A DNA stretch of 64,000 bases from Sweltsa coloradensis (lineage: Eukaryota; Arthropoda; Insecta; Plecoptera; Chloroperlidae): assembly GCA_024449915.1 (NCBI GenBank), contig JAMZAV010000026.1, positions 1 to 64,000 on the forward strand, in the 5' to 3' direction. How positions within the stretch are numbered: the first letter of the stretch is position 1; every line of letters begins with the position of its first letter. Below, in pieces: positions 36,601 to 48,600 of the stretch. The translations under genes were made by a program, and so were the position numbers. Below the pieces are notes generated by a model. It was not told where the DNA came from, did no database searches, and saw nothing but the letters and a program-made list of their open reading frames with translations.

Positions 36601-39600
36601 TTCAACTTCCGAACGTGGAAAAACATTTCTTAGACTATAAACCTAAAAGGTAGCGCGCGTACTAATAACGTGGAAAAACATTTCTTAGACCATAAACCTT
36701 CGGAAAGTATGTGCACCGGCCTTAAAGCGAAATATACTAACATCGACCACTATATCACTAATTTTATCTAAAACGCGTGTGTGTGTGTGTGTGTGTGTAC
36801 TTGGGGTTCCGGGTTCGAATCTGCTACATCGGGACGTCACGCACATGTGTCAACAACATCTCCATTGTACGAGGCGGACGACATAATCGTAAAGCGATCA
36901 CGTCAAGTCGTGAAACCAGTGCATGGCAGTAAATTCCTCGTTGCAGACACGAAGAAGAAAGAGGTGTTTAACCCTTGATATCGAGCAGAAAGCGAAGCGC
37001 CAGGGGGGACGACATTCCGCATTACGCATGCAACCGGGACACGCTGAGATGTCGGGTTCGATTCCGAGAAGTACAGGGGCAGGTTCGAGGCTCGCTTCGA
37101 GGAAGAGAGAGAGAGAGAGAGAGAACTGTGCTAGCAACGGGGGTCATCGAGAAGTTGGTCTTTGTTTATGTTGTTGGGACCCACACACTACTCAAAGTCG
37201 GGGGGGGGGGGGGGGGGGGCTCACTCGTCTATCGTGGAGTTGGATGGAGCGGGTCATCGCGACAACGAGCTGGTTGCGCGAGGGTCGAATGAATAACTCT
37301 AGAGAGAATAGAAAGGGAGCGTAGCAAGTATGAATAGTTAGTAAAGTAGATAGTAAATAGTACGAGACCTATTAGAACAATCTAGAAATTTCAAAATCCA
37401 GCTTGACTGGAATTGAAACTAGGGACTTTTGGTTGCCGGGGGGGGGGGAGGAAGAGGAGAGAGAGAGAGTTTTTTTATTTCATTGTTTTACGTTTTGTTT
37501 GCTTTGACTAAAAATTCGAACACAAAGTTCTAGACAAGTTTATTATTATGCTCTCACTGTTATTTTCCTGTATTAGATGGGGGGAGGATTAACGCAAATG
37601 CCCCGAGTGTAATAAAGCCACAAATAAACGGATTATACCTACAGCTGTTCACCTGAAGAGTGTCTTACGGTGCAGTACCATGAGGCATGGCAGGATACTC
37701 GGGAGAGGAAGTGGCACAGACAACTCAACTATAAAATATTATGTGGTATAATTGGGAGTTGAGAAAGTAATGGCTGCACTTCAGGGAAATAATCATATGA
37801 GATGTGATTATAATAACCCTAATAGTATTAAAGCATGATTCAGGTTGGCACCAGTGGTACAATGAGAATTCGGGGCAATAACGGTGTGCACCACTGCGGC
37901 ACAAAGTACTTGAAACTGGGGACGGCCAGGGCGCTGCCTCCCAGTTTAGACATGCGAAGAAGTTTGTGTAGGGTGGGGTTGAGGTGTTGAGCAACTGAGC
38001 TTAAATAATTATTTATTTTGTTTTGGAAAAATCTTAACTTTTAATACTAACTGAAATGCAACTACAATTCAAAAGTTATAGGATGAGCGTAGCCAGCGAA
38101 GCGAAAAATCCATTTCACTACACTGGAGAAAAAAATCAGAATGTTTTTTTTTTCTGTATTTTTGTGTGTCTGTTAACACGATTCCGGCTAAACCGATACT
38201 CCAATTGCAATGAAATTTTATGGAGGCCTTCGAAATCTCTGAACGAAGAGCTGCCACGTTTTTGAGCGCAATCGAAAAATTATTTCTCATGAAAATCGCA
38301 ATTTTACGATTTGTTTTCGATTTTAAAAAATTTCTTCGACTCATAACACCTACATGCTTTATCCGATTTTAATGATTTTTTCACAGAACCTTCATTTTAT
38401 GAATTAAGGTATTCCTGTGAAATTTGAGCGCAATCAAAAAACTATTTCTCATGAAAATCGAATTTTTTTTTTTTCTTTTTTTTAACAATTATTTGACTTA
38501 TAACACCTACATGCTTAACCCTATTGTAATGACTTTTTCACAGAACCTTAATTTTATAAATTTATATATTCGTGTAAAATATGTGCGCAATCGAATAATT
38601 ATTTCTTATGAAAATTTCTAATATTAAAATTTTTCCCTCTTTTTAAAATTACAATTTAATAAAAAAAATTAAAATTAAGTTAATTTTTTATTTAATTTAA
38701 TTTAATTTAAAAAAAAATCTTAAACTTAGTAATGATTTTTTCACATAACAACAGAAAATCCGCATAACACATGGCAGCTCAATGCACCAATTACGCTCAT
38801 CCAACAACACGGCGGGACTTAAGCGTTTTCCTAGTATAGTTACTGTCTCGGTGGTCTAGTTGGCTAAGGCGCCTACCTGGAATGTGGGAGACTCGGGTTC
38901 GAACCCCGACAGGGATGGATTTTTTAACTGCTGAATTGTATTTTGTTTCCTGACTAACCAAATCGAGAAATGATGTAATGACATTAAGTGGGAAAATACA
39001 ATTTTTTTTTAAATGCAAAAATTAGTGTCAGTATACGGCCGGCAAATCGTTGGTATTTTTAGTATCAATTTGCGAACCGGCTCTACCACCCTACTTACCC
39101 CACTGGCTGTACCAATAACATAAATATCGTAAATGTGTCTGTCTTTTAGTTGCCTCATTCAGTTGTTCGATTGTCAAAACTACCACAACCAGATGTTTTA
39201 ATAAGGTGTCAGTTTCTCTCTCGAATTCAGGGAGAGGCATACCGGAGCACTAGCCTATAGATAGCGGGAAGCCCCTAACTTGTGCTGACCAGTGTGAATA
39301 TCTACCCGTGCACGAGAGTGAATAACTGAATGAATGGGATGTGAAGTAGGGCTGACATGTGTGAATGTACTTGCGTAGTTCAAATGTGAAGTAATTGCTG
39401 ACTATAATTACCCTCCACAATTATTTATAACACATAATCTAGAACATTTTAGTATTACTATAGACTAAAATAACACTAACAGCTTAAATTAAAAGATTAT
39501 TTCTTCTTCCTGTGATTTTACACACATTTTTTACCTTTTTGATCCTTAACCTTAAATTGGCTATTTTCACCTGCTTTTTTTTTTTTTTACATAGATTACT

Positions 39601-42600
39601 AGAGCATCATTAGAAAATTGCTTGAAGCTGTACACAAATATGTATTCCGAAATCATCACACTTCTTCTTGGGTATCAGCATATTTGGACCAAACCACTTG
39701 CCCAAATTACAGAAACTAAATGTTGAGGACTTTAGGTTGTCTAACCGGCAATTGGTAGTTTGAATGATACCTGGTTGAGGTGGATTTTTTAAATTTCTGG
39801 ATTGATTTACATATAATCTGGAGAAGGGTTCACATTTAAACATTTTAAATGCGGTCATTAGAGTTGTTAGTTGGTTAGTTAGTTGGCCGGCATGCTCATT
39901 TTACGCGGTTTCAAATGCCTCAACCAATTTTAGTCGCATCTATTTGTGATTTTATATAATTGTGTAAAAAGCTAAAATCTAATTATGAAGGTGTCTTATC
40001 ATATCACATTTTCAATAATTGAACACAGAAAATAAACAAAAAATAAATTCAATTTTCTAGAATTTAAAATCTGTCAAAATGGTCAAAATCACCCAAATAA
40101 CCACCCATTTTCTGACTGATCTATGATAAATATTGAGAATCCGATATGATAGGCGCGTACAGATGTCCTTCATTATCAAGTATGCCAAGTTGTATTCAGA
40201 TGTAATGATTAATGGCTGCAGGACAAGGAACGCGCCAAAAATCAAATCACGCCGACTTCCTCTTAAGAAGTTAGTGAAATAAACTAGTTTGGACAGCCCT
40301 AATGTGAAGAGTTTTTGCTTGGCCCTAATAAAGTTTTTGTGTGTTGGGGATGACATTCATTACCCGATTCATTTCCAAGAATTTTAATCTTGTTTGGCTC
40401 CACATGGAACAACATGAACTAGCTGCAGTCATCATCACTGTGTTGTTCTACCCAGGCCACCCATTCAGGCTATGTAATCATCCTCCTCACAAAGTTGTGA
40501 AACTTTGAAATCCAAATAATCCATCCCTCTGGCCTTATATCATGCTATTATTAAGTATTAACTTAACCATTTTCAATCTATAAGACAAAGCATGATCTAG
40601 TAAGATTGCAAGAATAAACAAGAAAAATTGTCTCGTTATGGGACAGCTCTGAACTATGGTACAATTCAACCAACTAACTATTATCCACCACTATATAACT
40701 CTCTATTAATTTTATTATTACGTAAGTTGAATGCAAGTTGAATTGAGCTACGATTTGAGAGCCCATCATAGACATCATATAATTGGCTGACTAGCAGCAG
40801 CGGTCCACTTCGGACAATGGGAAGCCATCTTGAATGGTGAGTTGCATGTTAATTAATGGGAGCGATAATCGAAAAAATATTTTTAAGATGGCGCCAGTTG
40901 GCAGGTGAGCATATCAACTTAACACAAATATTACTAATTCCCTTATGCAATAACTTTGCATTGTTTCTGTTTGTTCAATACATGCTGCACAAGCTAAACC
41001 ATATTAACAATCCAGTAATACTTATGCATAAAAAAGCATAAATTAAATCGCCAAACGCCATCTTGAATGTGAATTGACGCTTCAATTTGGTACACCGCGC
41101 CTGTGCGGAGGATTGGAGACTGCGTATCTAGCCTACTAATATGTGTAAGATATTATAGCCCATCCCTCTGGAAAATTCTAATATGATTTTCAATAAGTTA
41201 CTAGGCATCAGAATGTTCATTTTTACTATTTGCAGCTAGATGTTGGAAGCCAAATCCAAGATTTACACACATTTACACATAACAAATTTAAAATTAATAA
41301 TTCACAAAAAGGATGGGGAGAACACAGTTTAGATGGTTTAGAGCATAGATACTAATATACCCTACCCCCGTTTAGAGTTTGGATAACTAAAACAAATGAC
41401 AGAAGAGAGGATGCCCAAGAGAATGTATGAAGAAGTATTGAAGGAAGAAGACGGGGGGAAAGATGGAAGGAGCCCTACAGGCAAGAGGAAAGAGGGGAAG
41501 ATGTGGACGAGATACGATTGGGAAAATTTGTTCACAAACCCGAAACTGACTGCCAGAAGCAGCAAACAGTGATGGATGATGATATTGACAAATTCCAGTG
41601 TTGTTAAAGCTACTTAGTAGCACTACATGACCTTTGAAAGTAGCTTAGCTACTTTTTAAGCTACTTTCATTCTTAAATAGCTTGCTACTTATGCAGTTAC
41701 TTTAAAATAGTAGCGACACTACTTCACAGCTACTTTCGTGTTTTTTTTTACCACAAACTAGAGTGAAATTTTGTTTATGTTCATTAGGGCGTAGGCCCTG
41801 GTCTGGTGCAATAAAGCAATTACAATATTCAACTTATGTTTCAATACAACTGCCACTGGCCAATGTAGGAGGTTGAAAGAATGGCCAGCCAATTAGATGC
41901 TTTGCCTGCAACATTGTTTTCTAATGCCGTATGTCCAGGATGAGAATAGAATGCATATCAGATCACATCTACTTATGGAGTGCCCTTCACGATAACATTC
42001 TGCACAATGTAGGCCTCAGTGTGAGTACTCAACGCACGACTCTCAAGGTCAAACAAAGAACACGCCTGTATTCGCGGGGCGAGCCCAGCAGATTATCTAA
42101 TCTAACATGTTTTCCCCGTCTATTACATACAAAAATCGGTTAACAAATGAACTTTTGCTACGAACGATGGGTTTTTACCAGCCGCGCACGTGCATTTGTA
42201 TCAGTCTTATGTCCGTCTGTTCTTCAGCAAGAAGCGCCCGCCGCCCGTGCGGATGAGGAAATACATCTCGTAAACGCCAGATCCAGAGATGCGCGAACAA
42301 GGTGTGCGTTCGATCGAACTCTAGCTGGCCGGCGGGAAGTATGGGAAAAGAATTTGCGAGTTCATAAAATTAGGCCTCCGCCTAATTATGATTGATTTTT
42401 GCAACGGTAATGGTTTAATGACATTAGGGCCTATTGCAAAATGAGAGTAGCGTCATTTTACGCTACAGCTACCTGTTAATAGTAGCTTGCTACTCTCTCT
42501 CTCTTTACTACATTTCCAAAAGTTTTGCGCTACCGTCCTCGCTACTCAAAAAAGTACATAACATGTTACAAGTAGCGCGCTACTTAACAACACAGACGAA

Positions 42601-45600
42601 TTCACAAAAGAAACAGATAAAGAAGCAGTCCAGTGGGGGAACTAGTCGGCATCAACCTAATGATAGGTGAGGAAGGTTCAACCAAAAATTTGTTTTTAAG
42701 TAAGTAATGGCCTTGGTTATGCGTTTTTAATTTACGTTTTAATATTGTTCCGGGCCAATAATCCAACAAGCTATCAATAAGCTATCGGGCAGATGCAAAC
42801 ACAAAATATGTACATAGCATCATATTCATAGCATATTTCCAATGAAAATCTGTTCCGAGTGGGTAAACTCACAAGACTCTAACTAAAATATAAATATATA
42901 ATACTATACATATTTATTATTTAATGCAAGTACAGGTAAAGAATAGTACTTAATTAATGATACACTGAAAATCAGTTATACTATGTGATTGAGTGTCATC
43001 AATAGGGTTTTAGCAACTGGCGCAAAAACTCCTTTGAAATGAGTTGTTTCCACAGAGATGCAAAGTTTTCTATAAAGCAAACTTCTTTTTGTACTTACAT
43101 TAACTTATGGTGCAGTAACCAGGAGAGTTAAAGAAAAAGAATAGAGAGTTGGAAGTATCAAAGATGACATTTTTAAGAAGTATCAAGAGAGTTACAAAAC
43201 TGGAAAAGATGAGAAACAACATTATAAGAAAGGAACTAGACTGGAGAAATTGAGATTTTTTTGTGGTTTTGGCATATATGAAGAAGTTGGAAATAGATAT
43301 AATCTCAAGACGAGACTCAAGCAGCGGAGGAAGGTAAAAGAAAAGTTGGAAGACCAAGAGAGAAATGGGGAAGAGTCATCGAAGGAGACGTTGAAGAGCG
43401 ATGTGAATCGTGGAACCAGGTGGTGGAAGAGTAGCTGTGGGAGGACGGCAGGAGAAGCAGATGCAAGGTGAAGAAACGCTGAGCCCGACAACTTCGGCAC
43501 CAAACTGTTTTGTGCCCTAGATATCGGTGTGAAGAACACCACTCAACCGGACATTGCAGGAAATAATTAGGCCAAGAGATTAATATATATTTTTTTTTTG
43601 TATTTAGTAGTTCCAGGAAGGAAACCAAGGGGCAGACCATGACAACAATGGCAGAATGGTGTGAGAATAGATGTAGAACAGCGAGGAGGAGACTGGAATG
43701 TGGTGGAAGGAGAGGAGTGGTGGCAGGACAGAAGAAGATGGAGAAGCCTATCTTCAATGCCAACCCAAAGCAGAGTTGGACGTGGCAACAGATAATGGTG
43801 ATGAGTAGTACACATTTCATTTTTGGGTTTGTTTTAATTATGGTAAATCTATCGGGAATGGTTTTATAGAACACGGACAAAAAGTTTACCTTAAAATAAT
43901 CACATTGTAATGTATACTGAAGGCACAGGCAATAAGATTTCGTAAACTAGTAGCGCTGGTAGTCGTATGTCGCCCACAGCCGACCGGATGGTAAATGGCC
44001 AGGCGGCTGTACCTTGTATGTAGCCTAGCCTCTCTAGACGGCTCTACTGTCTGTCTCCAATGTAAACAATATCCTACCTGCTTCAGTTGCAAATGTAAGT
44101 TTCTAGTTTATGTCCACGTGGATCAGGAGTAGGCTACAAAGGTATTAATCTATTTAAATTTTATGCTTAAATTGAGCATAATGAAAATTTATTATTCCAA
44201 CAGTGAACATAATATGAAATCAATATTGTTTTATTAACGTTATTATATTGGCAACTGAGAGTATTGTCATGGTCATTTTATCAAATAATTACCCAAAAAG
44301 GGTTTGAATACCAAAAATGGATTTGGGAAACACCTAGGTAGCCCCACCCTATGACATTGCTACTACTCAGGGCTGCTGTTTTAACGGATTTTATCCGTTT
44401 TTACGGATATTTAGGGTGCAAAACGGATAAACGGATTTTTAGTCTTATTCACGGATATTTCGTTGATTGCATTTTCTATGCTTATTTTCGTATATTTGAA
44501 TCTGCGCGGGCTAATTTCGATTGTAAACATTGAAGGCGGGGCGATAATCGATTCGACTTTCGATAGGGGGCGGAGCAAGGGCGGAGCCGTGTCCTAGACA
44601 TTGTAGGAACTGCTTCTGCCAGAACAGTTGCTTTTGGGAGTGGGAGGAGCCAAGCCAAGAACAAACAATGGAGATTGGAGCCTACAAAATTGTTTTCTTT
44701 CGTTTTTGTTTATAAAGTTTGGATTATGTGATCATAAACGTGAAAAATAGAATTAGTATATGATTAAAATGTTATTAACAAGTTCTGCAAGACTGTAATG
44801 TTATTAATGAACACAACACATGGGCCTAGGTCAAAATTGTGAAGCAACATTCCTAGGGGCCTAGGTAGGCCCCTAGGTGGCTAGGGCCTAAGAATTTTTT
44901 AACCAGGTCAGATTTAAAACAGATTTTCTGTAAATAAGTAACATTTTACATTTTTATGCAATCTTAATTAAAGCAACCACGGGCGTTTCTGGCTCATTTA
45001 TTCTCGTCTGTGCATAGGCCTAGGCCCTTGGCAACTTTCAGGTTATGATGGTAACAAATATAAACATAACATTTAGCCATTTTCATAGTTTGATCAATGA
45101 AATGAACGTTTTTAGACTTTTCACGGATTTTTGCGGATTTTAACGTCCCTCAACAGGATTTTCTAAAAATGTCAGTGGCAGCCCTGTACTACATGGTTGA
45201 AATGGTGTGTGATTTTGTATGGGATGTGATGACCATTACATAGCACATATTATGCAACAGAAATACGGTCAACTGGTCCTCGACATGAAAGTAAGCAGCA
45301 GAAATGAGATGTTTAAGGGCTCAGCAGAGAAGGGAAGACAAAGAGACAGAATTCTAAACCTACCTACCTAGAATTAGAGAAAATATTGTTAACACGATGT
45401 GGAAAAGGCCTACTGCCTACTGGCTGGTGGCTAGTTAGTTTAGATTGGAGAAGGGTTGACAGGTTGGAAATGGGAAGCCAGGGGATGCTATGGGAGACCG
45501 TGTGACAGAAGCGCTGCAAGTGGTGCAGTTCAACAAATTCACAGTCTGCCCCTTCATTCACGCATGAAATTAATAAGGCTGTGAGACAGCTAAATCACAA

Positions 45601-48600
45601 CCCCATGCGCAAGGCGAGCACTAGACTGTCTGTCAACAGACATTCTTTTCTTTCTTGTGAACTTTGCTGATTGTTTAAATTACCCAACACTGATACATCT
45701 GTTGTTCAACTATAAAACAATTATAAAATAATGAAACGAGGGAGCGGAGCGACCGAGTGTCTCCATTCAACTCGAACGGTTCTTATTCTGTGATTCTGTC
45801 TGTCTGTCTGTACGTCGAAAATCAGCCGAACCGCTGAACAGATTGGGCTGAAATTTTAAACAGACATCCAGTACGAGTTTACTGAGAACTGCTAACAAAA
45901 TCAGCTAGATCCATTGCGATTTAATCCTAAAATAAATAAAAATGTGATTTTTAAAATATCGATAGCATTTGTTTAGTAGCAGCTAGCGGGACTATATCTA
46001 CGTGGCTTGCATGGCCTATTGGTAAGCATTTAGTCTACCGCACGGAGAGTTGGGGTTCGATACCCGTTACCTCGAACTTTTTTTTATATTTTTACACCCA
46101 CATTATATTTTGGAGGGGTGTTAAATGGGAAATAAAACTTAGGTGATTTTGTTTTATCTTGGAAATTTGTTAATGTTTCACGCTAATACGTTTTGAATAC
46201 GATTCGCATTTCAAATGTTCAATTTATATAACTAGGGAAACGCCTAAGTCGTTGTTAAACGAGTGAGTGAGCCATGTGCTGAGTACCCGGTATCATTCCT
46301 CATACTGGGCTAGATCCTTAGGTATAGGGGAGGAAAGGGGATGTTCCCGAGTACTCAACACTTGGCTCACTCACTCACTCGTTTAACAACGACTTTGGCG
46401 TTTCCCTAGTGGTTACTGTTACAATATTGAATTGCCAGAGAACAATATGGACAAAAGTGTTGTTGTTCCAACGGGGATGGGAAAAAGCGTTTAATTTCCT
46501 AAACGTTTAACCCCTTGAAATTTTCGCGTTAAAGTCGATCCGTTGAAACTTGCTCGTAGTGAAATTTGGCTGAAATTCATAATATATACTCTTAATAGTG
46601 TGCTTTTCAATAATACAACAAGCAAAATGGGGGTTACCAGCTTACTTTCGGAGATTTTTCGAAATAAAAATCAAGTAAATCCCTATCCTTTAACATTGCA
46701 AGCGAGCAAAACCCTACACTTTCCGACCAAAAAGGCACTACAGTACACGAACCGCAAGTGAAATATGACTAAATTATGTATCAATTTGCAGGTAATTAAA
46801 CACTGAAAAAAAATAGTATTTGCAAAATACATGTTACCATACTGGATTTTGATATTTTTACGTCCAAAGTCAACATATAATTGTAACAACCAGGAGCAAC
46901 AGTGAAGGCTTGGCAACGCTGCGTGACGCCTCTTCGAAACCGCGCTCGATTGACCAATGATAGTGAACTCCGTTGTAAAGTAGTATAGGGAGCGAAAATT
47001 TAAAAATTGGGTTTGGCTGCCTCTCCGTATTACAACACGTAGTTCGAATGTATTAACGTTAAAAAAAAGTCGTAAAAACTGTTTTACAAATAAAACTAAG
47101 ATAACATATTTACACAGAATAACGAGCAAGTTTATAAGTAATTATTATTGAGGACCTATCACAAATTCTTTACAATTTGTAGTATTATTATTTTAATTGG
47201 GGCAATTATTCCCATATTGAAAGACTTCTGTTCTACATATGACAATTTATTATTGGATGAGCGTAGCGAGCGTAGCGAGCGAAGCGAAGATTCCATTTCA
47301 CTACACTGGAGAAAAAAATCCGGAATGTTTTTTTTTTCTGTATTATTGTGTGTTCGTCAGCACGATTCCGGCTAAACCGATACTTCAATTGCAATGAAAT
47401 TTTATGAAGACCTTCAAAATCTCTGAACTTAGAACTGCCACGTTTTTGAGCGCAACCAAAAAATTATTTCTCATGATAATCGCAATTTTACGATTTTTTT
47501 CGATTCTTAAAAAATTTCTTCGACTTATAACTCCTACATGCTTTATCCGATTTAAATGAGTTTTTCACAGAACCATAATTTTATGAATTAAGATATTCGT
47601 GTGAAATTTGAGCGCAATCGAAAAATTATTTCTCATGAAAATCGAAATTTTACGGGTTTTTTCTTTTTTAAAACAATTCTTTGACTTATAACACCTACAT
47701 GCTTTAACCGATTGTAATAATTTTTTCACAGAACCTTAAATTTATGAATTAATATATTCGTGTGAAATTTGAGCGCAATCGAATAATTATTTCTAATGAT
47801 AATCGCAATTTTACGATTTTTTTCTTTTTTAAAACGAAATTAATTTAAAAAATTTAAAATTTAAGTTTATTTAAAATTTAAATTAAATTTTTTTTAAAAA
47901 ATCTTCAACTTAGTAATGATTTTTTCACAGAACAACAGAAAATCCGCATAACACAATGTCAACTCAATTCACCAATTACGCTCATCCAACAACGCGGCGG
48001 GACTTAAGCGTTTTCCTGGTGTATGTCATGTATCGGGCCTATGTAAGATATTTGGATAAATTTCATATTTAAAAAAACTAAATATTGGGCGCAGTGCGCA
48101 GGCTGAAGCCGGTAAAAGCAAATACTCTTGACTACACTATACACCCAAAACTAGCCCTATAGCCAAACGTTGAGGGAAGAATGTCTTTGTGTTCGAGTAA
48201 TTTTAAATGAAAAGTTATAAAAATCGTAACCCGTTATCGATAAGAAGTAAACAATAATGATGGGATCTATAAAAAAAGGTAAAAAAGTTTTCGCAGCCGG
48301 GACTCGAACCGGCGACCTTTCGCTTACAAAACGAGCGCGCTAACCGTTGGACTAACTGCGACCACACAGCATAGATGGTCCATAGCGATCCGTCCGTTTC
48401 CTTCAACCCAGCAGATATGCACGCCGATCTCAAAGCGAGCGTAAAAGTTTTGTGATGGCAATTAGGACACTTTTAATACTTTTAAAGCCTACTGCCAATA
48501 TTACTTGATTGTAATTGACGTCTGTTCATAGCATGTGTACGCAATTACTGTGTACTTTGGTATAAAAACACTTTCGCGGTGGCAGTTCTCTCGACGCATC

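Noticed and set aside
36923..37324. 133- and 105-codon frames with poly-Gly and Arg/Glu runs
   Set aside because: Made by poly(G) and (GA)n tracts.
43580..43605. Pyrimidine run plus TAG looking like a 3' splice site
   Set aside because: It precedes a LINE relic on the strand opposite to RRP5, with no matching donor or gene.
43317..43880. 187-codon open frame on the minus strand
   Set aside because: It is antisense to two LINE C-terminal relics on the plus strand; Ser/Leu/His-rich composition with no domain.
46683..47129. 148-codon minus-strand frame in the large intron
   Set aside because: No recognisable domain, no start or splice context, composition like random AT-rich sequence.
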